Translations under genes and position numbers: made by a program | Notes under the pieces: model-generated | Databases searched by the model: none | Told to the model about the DNA's origin: nothing | Seen by the model: only the letters and a program-made list of their open reading frames with translations | Source: Macrolepiota albuminosa | Taxonomy: Eukaryota > Basidiomycota > Agaricomycetes > Agaricales > Agaricaceae | Length of the DNA stretch: 64,000 nucleotides | Direction: 5' to 3' | Assembly: GCA_027475525.1 (NCBI GenBank) | Contig: JAMWFC010000005.1 | Coordinates: 1 to 64,000, forward strand | In this document: positions 10,027 to 20,651 of the stretch, in pieces | How the letters are laid out: every line of letters begins with the position of its first letter | How positions within the stretch are numbered: position 1 is the stretch's first letter

Positions 10027-13000
10027 TCAATCAGTTTGTGGCAGACCTAACTCTTGGTCAGTGGGCTCATGGAGCCTTACTGTGCCAAATGAGATGTCCT
10101 TGGTGATTAACTCTGTAGGTTTTCGTAGTTCTTCCCTTAGCTCTTTTAGCTTAGCAGGTGTAATATCCACCCACTTTTCTATGCCCTGAGGCAAGATTAG
10201 CTTTTTGCGAGCCTTGTAAGGTACAACTCGAAAAGCAGCTACCCGTGCTTGCCAAACTGACCCATCTAGTTCTGCTACAATGTAATTACCACCCTGAGTC
10301 TTGGCAATTACTACCATAGGCCCATGGAAACGTGGCAACATCTTAGCACTGAATGAACTTTCTGTAGTCATGTTTTTGACTAGTACCAAGTCCAATGGTT
10401 TAAAATTGAAGTCTTTGATTGAGCTTTTATGCTCTTCTGCAAACTTCAATGCCCATTGGAGCTTAGCCTTCCCAACTCTCTCTCTCATTTCCTCCACATG
10501 TTGATGGTGCTTGGCTAGAGCCCTAGCACGATATCCAATCAACTCCTCAGTAGTCAGGGGTCCTTCTGGTAATTCTACCAGCCAGGTGGCCTCTGCTAGA
10601 TCCAAGGGTAGAGTAGGGTGAGCACCAGTGACCATGAAGTATGGTGAGCATCCAAATCTTTGCCTAATGGTTATACGGTCACTCCACATTATATGGTAGA
10701 AGAACCAGAACCACTTGGTGCGATCCTCACAGGCTTTGAACAAAGCTTGCCTGACATCCCAATGAGGTCTTTCAATCCTACCATTGGCTGGTGAGTTGTA
10801 GGGAGAGATAGTAATACCTCTAATCCCATACTTCTTTTCCAACCAGGCAGTGACCTGCTTGAACTGTCCAGCATTATCTGTGATGATCTCTGCAATGCAG
10901 CCCCAGCGGCAAATCACATCCTCAAACAACCATTGACCAATGGTCTTATGGTTCTCCTTTCTCAAAGGTCTACCTTCCATCCAAGAAGACAAGGCACACC
11001 TGCCATGTACTATGTACTTACAGCCATTGGAAGCTGGTGTCATGTGCATGGTATCAATGTGAATTGTTTGAAAGATGGAGGGAGTATAAGTTACAGTTGG
11101 TTCCCTGTTGACTACTGTCTTTTGTCTGATTTGACAATTGTGACAAGTCCCAACATACCACTGTACATCTCCTTCAATGCCAGGCCACCAGAAGCGCTCC
11201 TGTATGAGCATTCTGGTAGCATAGGCTCCTCTATGTCCTAAGGCATCATGGGCTGATTTAAGCATGAACATTCGTCTATCAATTTGGACTACTAGTTTAT
11301 GTTTCTCCTCATGACAGCGCTTATACAATCTCCCCTTTTTGTCAAAGAAGAATTGCCTAGCAAACTTCTTAAACTTCTCTAGATCCCAGCCTTGTAGATT
11401 CTTGGGTTCTGTGCCTGGATCTTGCAACCAACTCTGAACAGTGGGTAGCAGATTATCCCAGTCTTCACCCTCACTACCTTTCCGGTGTTCTAGGTAAGTT
11501 TGTGTGTCCTCTACCCTTGCTTCTTGGTCTTCCACTGGTAACAGAGGCATAGTCATAGCCGGTGTTCTAGGTAAGTTTGTGTGTCCTCTACCCTTGCTTC
11601 TTGGTCTTCCACTGGTAACAGAGGCATAGTCATAGCTAATACTGCTACTGGATTCATGCTTGTTCCTGGTGTTTGACTCAAGATGCCATCTCTAAGTTCC
11701 TGCTCTTGGGACCTGGCTTTACAAAGTTCTTGCTCAAAGTCTGATACTTCAGTAGCTATCAGGTTTAGATAGCCACCCCTAGTATCAATTTGATCTGCAA
11801 ACTCTTCAAGCTCCAAAGGTTCCCAATCCTCCCAACCAGGTACATTATTGATCTTGTCTGGATACTCATAGTTCATAGACTTGGGTTCATCCATTAACTC
11901 AGGATCAACTGGTGGGTACTCCTCATCTCCTGGTTGTTTAGGCCGCCGTGACAGGCCATCCACACTGAATGTTTTGCCTGGCACATGCCTCAAGGTAAAG
12001 TGGTAGAGTAGGACATTCTCAATCCATCTCATGATGGTGGCATTGGGTCCTACTCCTGGATTTCCTAGCATCCCTTTAAGATACTTGGCATCTGTCTCTA
12101 TCACTAGTTTTCTACAACCAACTAGCCAATACTTGTTGGCTAGCAGAGATCTCATGAGACCATACAGCTCTCTTTTTGGTTGAGAAAATCTAGCTTCTCT
12201 CTCATTCAGGGTGATAGATCCTAACTTGGCACAAGTGCGCATTTTAGGATTGTCTGGGTCTTCTTGGAAGATTCCAAAACCTACTGCCATCCAGGATGTA
12301 TCCACTGACAGAACTACTGCACCTCCTGACTCATAGTCAATGGGTTTTAAAGGAGCACTTTCTGCTAGCAGCTTTTTCATTTGTGCCATTGCAGAGCGCT
12401 GTTCTTCTCCCCAAGTAAAAGGTACATTATTCTGAGTAAGTTTATTGATAGGTGCTGCTACCTTGGCATAGTCCTTGATAAAGGATCTAAAGGTACCACA
12501 GGTCCCTAAGAATGACTTTACTTCATGTTTATCCCTGCAGTCACCCCATCCCATCACTATGGCAAATCTCTTGGTTTCTGGCTTCTGCCCTTCATAAGAG
12601 CATCTATGGCCAACAACCACAATCTCATCTGCACATACTACTGATTTCTTTCCAGAGAAAGTCCCTCCTGCATATTTGATTCTTTGTAACACTCTATTCA
12701 CATTGAGTAGGTGTTCCCATACAAATCTCCTAATGTCTGGATTCTCTGGTATGACTTCACAGCCACCATCTGGCAACTCATATCTATGAGGTGGCCCTCT
12801 GACTGGTACATCATCAATGTATGGCCAAGTTACATGTGGTATTTCATCTTTCAAAATGAACTATGAGGTGGCCCTCTGACTGGTACATCATCAATGTATG
12901 GCCAAGTTACATGTGGTATTTCATCTTTCAAAATGAATGTAATATCCTCATGGAAGATAGGCACTGAATTCGTCCATCCCATTGGTAAGGTAACCAACCT

Positions 13001-14005
13001 TAGAGCCCCAAATGGTGTCTGGAATGTAGTATAATCTCTAGAGTGCACATCTAGTACTCTCTCATCATATCCTACATACAAGTCAAAGATTCCTCCACAA
13101 GCCCTGCCTGAGAAGTGACTAGCTAATTCTTCAGTTGCTGGTGGCAACCCAGAATGTGCTATGGTCACTTTATTCAAAGGCTCCAAGCTATGGACTATCC
13201 TCAAGCTTTCACCATCCTTCTTTAACACTGTAAACCATTGGGAGCGATATGAGGAGTTAGAGGGTTCATAGACCCCTGCCTCAATCTTCTGCTTTATCAT
13301 TTTGCAGATTCTATCCCTAAGACCTGGTGCAATAGGAATGTTCTTCAACACCCATGGGGTGTGAGGGATTACTGGCATGATTACTGGAGGGAAGAATTCC
13401 TCCTTCAGCCTTCCTCTTTGAGAATCATCCCATGCAAAAGCCTGGTTTTGCAGCATCATAAGGTGATGTACTGCTTTCATCTCCTCTGGCCAAAGAAAAC
13501 CATCACCATGGGCTTGGTCAATGACTTCTTTGCACTCAGCTGTGTATCTCCCTGTGGGTTTGAACTCTGGTGGATTGGGATCCAACTGAGGCATGTCTGC
13601 CAGTGGGTCTCCAGTAATGCACCTCTCAATTCTAAACTCCTCAGGTGAGGTACCTAGTACAGGCTTAACTTTTCTAGCCACAGGTTTGTATTTCTTAGAA
13701 AATACTTGGGCAGTCTCCCCCACACCTGCTTTTGACTCTAAGTTTTCCTCTTGTACTAGTAGCTCCTCAAGACTGTCAGGTATTTGAGCTAAATGCCCAT
13801 TCAAATATGCTGACAATGTCTTCTGCTCCTTCTCCTCACATCTCTTGTTTGCTGTAAAAGCATGCAAGTACACATCTCTCAATTCTTCCTGACTGAATTT
13901 ACTATGTTCCATAGAATATCCAGTCACCACAATCTCTCCTTCCTGAGTCTCAGCAAGACTTATGGCAATCTCTCCCTGGTCTGTAACCAGTTCCTCGAGA
14001 CTCAA
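10027..14005 (-). CDS. pol: Pol of element A: reverse transcriptase, RNase H, integrase
   Basis: Three overlapping frames that would form one ORF of about 1,275 codons if the 77-bp duplications at 12784 and 11482 were single. RT (14005 to about 12600): LPMGWTNS, then the catalytic YIDD at about 12810, with the first Asp in GGIFDLY. RNase H (about 12350-11940): acidic residues in LSVDTS, RELYG and IETDAK. Integrase (from about 11300): His-x3-His and Cys-x2-Cys zinc finger (HDALGH, CHNC), then the D,D,E core in HIDTMH, ITDNAG and GRIERPH. The C-terminal tail is basic. No ATG at the 5' end: the frame opens at TTG 14005, one base back from the end of the protease frame, so it is probably made by -1 frameshifting. 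Confidence 0.9.
11482..11635. repeat. 77-bp perfect tandem duplication (likely assembly seam 2)
   Basis: 11482-11558 and 11559-11635 are identical. It breaks pol between RNase H and integrase; both broken frames encode the same MTMPLLPVEDQ peptide. Confidence 0.9.
12784..12937. repeat. 77-bp perfect tandem duplication (likely assembly seam 3)
   Basis: 12784-12860 and 12861-12937 are identical. It falls on the YIDD motif of RT and produces a false stop there. Confidence 0.9.
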
Positions 14006-15027
14006 AATTTTGCTTCACTCTCCCTAGCAGCCCCTGCCTTTGGCATTTTGCCTCTTTCAATAGTAGGCAGGGCAGTTCGACGACCTGTATTAGGGTCTCG
14101 AATGGTGATGATGGCACTGCCATCCTGCAAGTTTTGAATGTTGCTCTCTGTCAAGGTGTCAAATGGACGACCCAATAAGACAGTATAAGCAGGACTTTCA
14201 AAAATGTGCACTTGTAGATAGATAGTGAACCCTTCTGCAAAAGTGAATGGCACATTACGTGCTAAACCAACAGATTCATTCACTTGCTGATTGGCACTCT
14301 CCATCCTCAGCCTAATGTCTGGATCCCAAGTCAATCCTAGATTGAGAGCCTCTCTTAAAGCCATGCAGACTATTTGAGATCCACTATCTAGAATTGCCTC
14401 TGCTCTTCCCTTTTGATTGACAACTGGGTTGAGAGATCTCAGAACCTGCAACTCCCTGGCTACATATACCACTACTGGCTTTTCTCCTGTTGGGATATTT
14501 TCCAAGTAAGTGGCAACACAATCTTGGTGCACTACTGCACCAGTAGGCAAGCCAGATTGTGTTCCATCTGCAATGAAGTAGGTGGCCATAGGTAGATCAT
14601 TAACATCTATCTTGTCAGGCTCTTTCTCCACTGCTGTTAGATGTTGAGCAGCTGCCCTAGGAATATTGGGTTCCTTAGGCCTGGGAGGCTTTGGTACCAA
14701 CCTTTGTACCATGACCTCCCTCAAACCAGGTGCCACATCCAGAAGTTCTCTGGTGGTTAGTGGCACTGGTACCTCCCACAGCTTCTCAACCATCTTCTCC
14801 AACTCCTTCCTAGTTCCCTGAATGGAACTCCTACCAGTGTCCTGCACTGGTACCTCCTGCCTCTCATTCAAAGCTGGCACCTTTTCAAAAGGTAAGTCCA
14901 ACTTGGGTGCCACTTTGGGTGGAATCCTCAAAGTTAGCTTTTCTTTCCAGGAATTTTGTGGCTGCCTCTCTGGAAATGTGGGTATTCCTGGTGGAGCTTC
15001 CCTCACTTCCTTCCTTGAGCTCCTCAA
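14002..15027 (-). CDS. pro: Aspartic protease ORF of element A
   Basis: 341-codon frame between gag and pol. The retropepsin core is in the second half: ILDSGSQIV (Asp-Ser-Gly in place of the usual Asp-Thr-Gly), followed by the hydrophobic VLLGRPF stretch usual near the end of retroelement proteases. The first half is Pro/Arg/Glu-rich. The frame overlaps gag and pol by a few bases at each end. It has no ATG at its 5' end, beginning TTG AGG one base back from the gag stop, so expression as a Gag-Pro fusion is likely. Confidence 0.82.
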   Translation of the reverse strand: MRSSRKEVREAPPGIPTFPERQPQNSWKEKLTLRIPPKVAPKLDLPFEKVPALNERQEVPVQDTGRSSIQGTRKELEKMVEKLWEVPVPLTTRELLDVAPGLREVMVQRLVPKPPRPKEPNIPRAAAQHLTAVEKEPDKIDVNDLPMATYFIADGTQSGLPTGAVVHQDCVATYLENIPTGEKPVVVYVARELQVLRSLNPVVNQKGRAEAILDSGSQIVCMALREALNLGLTWDPDIRLRMESANQQVNESVGLARNVPFTFAEGFTIYLQVHIFESPAYTVLLGRPFDTLTESNIQNLQDGSAIITIRDPNTGRRTALPTIERGKMPKAGAARESEAKF

Positions 15028-16595
15028 AAATCCTTAGACCCTCCTTGTTGTCCCTCACCAGGACTAGGAGCATGCCTGGTGTTGACTAAGACTGACATGA
15101 CTTCTGTCAGTCTTTGAAAGCCTTTTTCCAGTTCCCCTAGCCTGTCTGCCTCTCCATGCTGGATGCGCTCCAACATGTCATCCCTAGTATCTCTTACAGC
15201 ATTGGTGTAAGTAGAGTAGGTTGGGATGTCTTGAGCTTCCTCAGCCCAGCCAAAGTACAACCCCACTTGAGAGTCATGTAACTTCATTACTCTATCATGT
15301 GGTGATATACTAGATGGCTCTCTGGGTAGAGGAGCTCTGTTGGGCATTCTAGTCCTCCCATCTACTAGGATCACCCATCCCTTTTGCACATCTGATTTCA
15401 CCTGCTCACACTCAGCTATACGATGACCAGTTCCCCAACAGTAGAAGCAATATGTGCTTCCACCAGGGGTTGGCATCACTGCCTGAGCAGGCCTCTCTGT
15501 TTGCCCTCCATGGTGGCTTTTGGTAGTTAGGAAGGCATTCCTTATGTCCAGTTGGCTATTTTGCAGAGCCTGCATAGCACTTTGGATGCTGCCAACCTGC
15601 TTCCCAATAGCAACCATAGAGTCTTGCAGATGAGCCATCCTCTCTTCTGCCTCCTCATTTTTCACTACTACTCCACCCACCTCCCTGTTGGTGGTTTCTC
15701 CCCTAGTCTTCCTGACAGTTGTCCCATCTACTAGGGCTGTCACTACTGCAATCACTTCAGACAAGTCATACTTGTTGTCTTTGTGACGATTACGAGCAGG
15801 ATCCCTGTAATGGCCATGTTTGTGGATGAGTCTCTCCTCCACTAACTCTGCCAGGGTAGGTGTAAAACACCCCATAAACTTATCCACCAATACCCCATTC
15901 CCTACAACACTATCCAGCTTTTTGGCTTCAGCCCTGAATTTTCTGATTAAGGAGTGCAGCTCAGGGGCATCCCCTCTGCTTAGCCTGGCATGCTCCTTAC
16001 AGATCCTATCCAGGTTTGCCATGCTTCCTGCCTCATCCATAGCTTCAGGGTATGATTCCTTAACCTCCCTTATAAAGGTGGCCCAAGGATATCTATCCTC
16101 AAAACTATCGAACCCTCTCCATTCCTGCTCAGTTTCTGCATCCACATATTCTAATAACCTCCTCTTCTTTTCTCCATCCTCCACAATGCCTGCATGATTG
16201 AATAGAGACTGCATCCTCTGCAGAAACCTGTGAACCTCAGCAGGCTCACTGCTTCTGAACTTAGGTGCATCTCTACTTTCAGGCAATGGCATTTTATAGC
16301 GCATGGGTTGCTCCATAATGCTGGTCAACTTAGTTGGCTCAGGCAATGAAGACTTAGGTGTTTGTGGTGTAGGCGTGTACTTCTCAGTCCGAAGTTTTCG
16401 TTTACGAAGTACAACGTCTGGATCTAGGAGACTAGCAACTGTGCCCTTGGAGGATGCACGAGTTTCTCTTCTCCTGGGAGAAATAATGGTTTTTGCCCTT
16501 GGTGTTGTAACCTTAGGCGTGCCGGGCCAAGAACCTGGCGGTGCGAAACTAATGTTTCTTTTTGGGTGGTTGGACTCCAAATGGAGATCCGACAA
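15024..16595 (-). CDS. gag: Gag of element A with CCHC zinc knuckle
   Basis: The 523-codon frame ends at 15024. A helical capsid-like region (about codons 110-270) is followed by the nucleocapsid knuckle CFYCWGTGHRIAEC (C-x2-C-x4-H-x4-C) at about 15450-15410. The frame is open further upstream, through the primer-site region to a stop just inside the LTR, without an ATG; the first ATG is in MEQPM (about 16315). Related Gag-B sequences keep the same residues upstream of that ATG, so translation probably starts earlier, at a non-AUG codon or from an exon spliced in from the LTR. The given start is therefore arbitrary. Confidence 0.88.
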   Translation of the reverse strand: MSDLHLESNHPKRNISFAPPGSWPGTPKVTTPRAKTIISPRRRETRASSKGTVASLLDPDVVLRKRKLRTEKYTPTPQTPKSSLPEPTKLTSIMEQPMRYKMPLPESRDAPKFRSSEPAEVHRFLQRMQSLFNHAGIVEDGEKKRRLLEYVDAETEQEWRGFDSFEDRYPWATFIREVKESYPEAMDEAGSMANLDRICKEHARLSRGDAPELHSLIRKFRAEAKKLDSVVGNGVLVDKFMGCFTPTLAELVEERLIHKHGHYRDPARNRHKDNKYDLSEVIAVVTALVDGTTVRKTRGETTNREVGGVVVKNEEAEERMAHLQDSMVAIGKQVGSIQSAMQALQNSQLDIRNAFLTTKSHHGGQTERPAQAVMPTPGGSTYCFYCWGTGHRIAECEQVKSDVQKGWVILVDGRTRMPNRAPLPREPSSISPHDRVMKLHDSQVGLYFGWAEEAQDIPTYSTYTNAVRDTRDDMLERIQHGEADRLGELEKGFQRLTEVMSVLVNTRHAPSPGEGQQGGSKDF

Positions 16596-16620
16596 AGTGT
16601 TTGATTGTGCAACAAAAGCC

Positions 16621-16638
16621 CCCTCGCGGTGGGCTCCA
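16621..16638 (-). other. Primer-binding-site-like sequence of element A
   Basis: On the minus strand reads tggagcccaccgcgaggg, 12 nt inside the 5' LTR. It starts with the TGG expected opposite a tRNA CCA end and is conserved next to both LTR-B copies. The matching tRNA was not identified. Confidence 0.5.
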
Positions 16639-16650
16639 GATGATGCGAAA

Positions 16651-18651
16651 TGTAAAGTGTACTATTAATTAAAGTAGTCTAAACGAAGTCAGACTAGCTT
16701 TGTGTAATTTCGACTTTAATTCACAATGGCTCGTGGGGCAAAGTTGCGCGCACTAACACTTTGTAAAATGTAGTTGTTATAATTTTTATTGAATTTAATT
16801 TGAATGTAAATTAATTCACACTCGAAATTGGGGATGCAAATAGTATTATTACTATAAACCCGAAGTTAATCTAATCGCGTTGGCCTAAGACGTCCGCTCC
16901 CTGGGGACTCCGAGCCGTGGCAAGTCGATTACTTGCCAGGCCTCCCCGAAATCCTACTCCCTTTATACTCCTTCCTCCTACGCTGATGACGCCAACTGTG
17001 GTTGAGTGCGCTGGACGTATACGCAGTACAACGCCGTCTCCAGCGCCTGGCGTACGGGTTTGTGAGGAGTCCCGGCAGGGTCCCGGTGTGCTCAAGCAGA
17101 GGTGATAGGGCGATGCGCTAGACAATAGCGCCTCGGGTGCTACCTAGCAAGTGGTAAGCGTCGTAGTTTAGGAGAAGTTATAGAGAAAGAAACGAATAGC
17201 GCAGCGTAGCGTGCCCGTAGGTGGCACCATAAACGACGAAGACGAGATAGACGAAGCTAGCACCAAACTTGGTGGCAAAGTCAGGCAACGCTAGCGCGAT
17301 TTGAATGCTAAGTGTAACTGGGTGCTCAAGAGGTTACGATTCGTTGTTATATACATGGCAAGTAGCTAGTTTTTATACTATGCGCTACATTATTTCCAAA
17401 ATAAGTCCATTGACGGCGCTACCAATTAGCGCCTCCCTTCGTGACTGTAGCTAACGGCCACCTGTCAACGGCGACCTGCAGCACATGGGTGACGGCGACC
17501 AACGGCGACTCTAAAACTACTTAGAAGTGGTACGAGTTTGCTCACTTTTTGATGTAATTTAATTGGCCATGCCATCCCGGGGTATGGTCGGGGAATCCTC
17601 GACAGATGCCGTGAGCGCTAATTCCGGCGCTAAACATTGTACCATCTTTTGATAGATTTAAATGTCGGGTCTGCGTGTATCCTGTCTCGTCGTCATTGAT
17701 TCTTTTAGACTTCTGATTGAGGTGCCTCGGTGATTGACAGCGCCAATTGCTAACTCCTTTCAGTACTGATCGGGGTTTGGTCAGAGTCCCCTCCCGCCGT
17801 TATGCTAGCGCTATGAGTCCTGAGTCTTCTTGGTCTTCAAAGTAACTGAGTGGAGTGCGCTGAGGGGCTGATACTGGTGATTGAGATGAATGGATAAGTC
17901 TTGCCATAGAGCGCCCGCGCTAGGGCTGCTCTGTACCCAAGGCTGGTCGCTAGAGCCTTTAGTGTGTCAAGTGTTGGTCGGCCTATAATGTCCCTTGATG
18001 CGCTCAGTCTGAGTAGAAGCCTATCAACGCACGGACCAGCGCATATTCGCATGGTAACGAGGTATTTTGCGTGCTCGGGGACCCGGCGTGGTCTGCTGCC
18101 GGGTCTGGGCGTTGGTAGAGTGTTACCGAACCCGGGTTCATGGCTAATAGTTTCTCCCCTTTGTGGTGCGTGCTCACACCTTTTTCCGGCTAAACCTGTA
18201 GCCTGGTTACCCCTCTCTTCTTCTCTACCACTTCTCCTGGAGCCTCCGTCCTCATTTCGTAGCGGCGCGGTCGTGGCGTATGGTCGTAGCACGATTTGTT
18301 GAGGGGCTGAGAGCGAGGTGGGGTATTGAGTGGTGAGTCGTTACTCAGAGATAAGCAGTTGATGGGATGACACCGGATCTGATGGGATTTGATCTTGGGA
18401 TGTGTCCCGAGATCTAGCCCCTGCCGAGCACCGCCACCTGTCAGCTATCTCCTTGATCGGACACTTCTGCGTGTTACTCCCTTACTGTCTACGCGCTGTT
18501 CGTTGTCGTTACACGTTGTGGGTCTTTTCTCGAGGTAAAGGCTCCCGCGTCTACAGTTTTCGACGCCTGCTTACAGTTTTTAGCAGATATTTCTATTTTT
18601 GGGAGTCTTTTTATCTTTCGCCTGCCTCGTTTTTTAGAGGCAGTCGTATCA
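16651..18651 (-). repeat. 5' LTR of element A, split by C1
   Basis: 16651-16983 and 18031-18651 together match the 3' LTR at 6665-7618. The gap is the C1 insertion with its duplicated ACGC (16980-16983 and 18027-18030). Ends in GTATCA like its partner. Confidence 0.92.
16984..18026 (-). mobile_element. Solo-LTR-like element C1 (1,043 bp)
   Basis: Begins TG and ends CA in either reading, is flanked by the 4-bp duplication ACGC, and removing it with one ACGC restores the LTR. A close relative is C2 (29264-30330, opposite orientation). In its own sense it has a TATA-like gtataaaaac followed by a CpG-rich stretch, as expected of an LTR promoter. No coding frame of its own. Confidence 0.85.
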
Positions 18652-19114
18652 ATACCGACCTCCGTCAACAGCTCGTCCACAATATCATCCCAGAATGCCC
18701 AGCTCGGATGAGGGACAGGGGCCACCAGGGCGAATTGTAACGTTTTGCCTAAAATGGAACACGTCGGAATTTGTGACCGCAGCGCAGAGTAACGGTGTGG
18801 TCACACTAGAGAGTTAGAGTCTTCACGCAAGAGAGAACGGTTGTAAGCTCTGCAATTGGGAAGAACTGTCTACGATGTACAGAGACGCGTGCTTATATAC
18901 CAGTAGTCAATTTAATATATCAGTAAAGTGCCCAGCGGGCAGGTACGAATGACTTATGAATAAGCAGGGAAAGGTCCGAAAGGAGTGGAATCCGGTCACG
19001 GTCGCTACAGAATTGCACTCGACGAACCAGTTGGACTACCAGTCCCATTAAAACAAACATCGTTACTATACTGTGAGCTGTTACGCAGGGTGGAGCAGGC
19101 TCTGGTACTGCTAG
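18652..19114 (-). pseudogene. 3' part of a broken deaminase-family gene
   Basis: Host sequence between gypsy A and composite element B, interrupted again by the solo LTR at 18736-19009. On the minus strand 19110-19010 continues in frame from 34039 across element B: SSTRACSTLRN follows VPAMEMT, similar to VPAIELSGTAR of the deaminase-like gene at 4936. Beyond the solo LTR, 18735-18652 can be read as PVPHPSWAFWDD before running into LTR-A. The gene is thus broken by three insertions and lacks an identifiable catalytic part here. Confidence 0.45.
18736..19009. mobile_element. Small solo LTR-like element (274 bp)
   Basis: Starts TGTAACG and ends CGCTACA (short inverted TGTA/TACA ends), between direct GAAT copies at 18732-18735 and 19010-19013; the next T allows a 5-bp GAATT reading. 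No ORF. Size and ends fit a solo LTR; the family is unknown. Confidence 0.65.
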
Positions 19115-19870
19115 TGATAGGTATCTCGTAACCGAGACATAGCCTGAGAGAATTAAATATATATATTAATTCTAAAAGTACCACATATAAAGCTGAAAAC
19201 GGTAAGCTGATATGTGCGGGTCGAAAACAGTAGACCCGACGTACCTCAGAAAAAGAAAAAGACACCTCCCTTGCCCACTACAGCCCAACGACGTCAGACA
19301 CACAAAGAAGACAGCTTGCAAAGCAACCGTCGTGCATGAGGTCTTGATAAGATAAGATCTTGAGTGCGTGACAAAACCCGATCCCATCACGTCCGATAAA
19401 GATCCGATCATGATCGAAGCTTGTCGTCACCTCTCCCCCCCTGCAAAGTACATTCCTGCTTGACCGCTCCACCATGCGCACAAAAACATGATGAGCCATA
19501 TAATGCGAAGCACAGGCGACCACTCCAAGGATGAGAAGAGGGAACAGAAGGAGTCAAAAAAGGAGGAAGAAGGATTTCCCAACAAAATCAGTGGGGAAAA
19601 GATTAGCCCTGACACCACATGGTCCATAACCAGCAACCAGTGCCCAGACCCTGGTGGCAGGCAACACCGGACAGCCAGAGTGCAGAAACATCATATACAC
19701 TTCATTACCACGAGGATATGTGGTGGTCTGTGTGCAGGAGGGAAGGTATAAAAGAAGAAGAATAATGAGGGAGTCAGGCAAGTAATCATCTTGCCACAGC
19801 TTGGGGTCTCCAGGGAGTGGACTGCTCAGGCCAATACATTAGCGATTTACTTTGGGTTATTTAGTAATAA
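19115..19870 (+). repeat. LTR-B left copy, first part
   Basis: Starts TGATAGG after CTAG. Matches, inverted, 34038 back to about 33340. Many CG sites of the right copy are TG or CA here. Interrupted after AATAA by the Helitron. Confidence 0.85.
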
Positions 19871-19929
19871 CGAGCTATGATTTGTGCCTTTGGCACAAAT
19901 TTTGTAGCCCATTGGGGGCTTCATCCCCA

Positions 19930-20200
19930 AACTTCCCCCACTAAACCTCCACTCTAACCTCACTTTGTTTAGTTAGGGCTCCAAGTATGTATAAGTAACT
20001 TAGCCTTCACCCCAACCTCACTTTGTTCAGTTAGGGCTCCAAAGTTTAGTTAGGGCTCCAAGTATGTATAAGTAACTTAGCCTTCACCCCAACCTCACTT
20101 TGTTCAGTTAGGGCTCCAAATATGTATATAAGTAACTCAGTCTCCACCCCAACCTCACTTTGTTTGGTTAGGGGCTCCAAATATGTATATCAATAACTCA
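19930..20200. repeat. Subterminal tandem repeats of the Helitron
   Basis: About four units of roughly 70 bp containing cctcactttgttcagttagg and a gtatgtata motif, diverged from each other. One unit boundary coincides with the 77-bp seam. Confidence 0.6.
19967..20120. repeat. 77-bp perfect tandem duplication (likely assembly seam 4)
   Basis: 19967-20043 and 20044-20120 are identical, inside a natural array of similar units near the Helitron 3' end. Confidence 0.75.
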
Positions 20201-20279
20201 GCTTCTATCATTATCTTACTTTCATTATGTCTTACTGATTCCAGCATATGTTGTTAATGAATAGAGAGTTTCACATCAA

Positions 20280-20533
20280 TCAAAAAATAATGCTACAATT
20301 CCAAGTTATATATATTCTATTAGTACAGTATCAACAAATATCAAGTCAGATGCTAAAATATAAAAGTTAGTAATAAGTAAGTAATTAATAATCACACTCA
20401 CATTTGTAAACCCAAGAAATAATGCTACAATTCCAAGTTATATGTATAGTATCAACAAATATCAAGTTAGATGCTAAAATATAAAGTTAGTAATAAGTAG
20501 TTAATTAACAATCACACTTACATTTGTAAACCA
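20280..20533. repeat. Two direct AT-rich repeats of about 120 bp in the Helitron
   Basis: 20287-20410 and 20418-20533 share aataatgctacaattccaag through cacatttgtaaac, with small indels. Only the second contains the stop codon of the helicase. Confidence 0.6.
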
Positions 20534-20651
20534 TTGAGGGTTTCTTGATATACAATATTTGCAGTCATTTTTGATGTATTTTCTTCTGACAAAATCACCT
20601 TGATACAATCTTCTGATGTGCATTGAGAAAGTGTAACATAAAGTTGGCCAT

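Larger units (their letters stand above)
6665..18651 (-). mobile_element. Ty3/gypsy LTR retrotransposon A, with nested insertion C1
   Basis: Full-length element on the minus strand. Direct LTRs begin TG and end CA (6665-7618 and 16651-18651). A purine tract abuts the left (3') LTR and a primer-site-like sequence lies 12 nt inside the right (5') LTR. In transcription order the inside holds Gag with a CCHC knuckle, aspartic protease, then reverse transcriptase, RNase H and integrase; RT before integrase is the Ty3/gypsy order. About 2.4 kb between pol and the 3' LTR holds a spliced gene on the opposite strand. The reading frames look intact once two 77-bp duplications (11482, 12784) are discounted, so the element may be young. 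The outer flanks show no target-site duplication. Confidence 0.9.

Noticed and set aside
14002..14012. Canonical X XXY YYZ slippery heptamer at the pro/pol border
   Set aside because: The A4T4 run is read GCA AAA TTT TGA, so the heptamer is out of phase; only the shared UUU UGA context is reported.
17837..18292. 151-codon minus-strand ORF
   Set aside because: It crosses the junction of LTR-A and C1, so it is a chance fusion of two elements.
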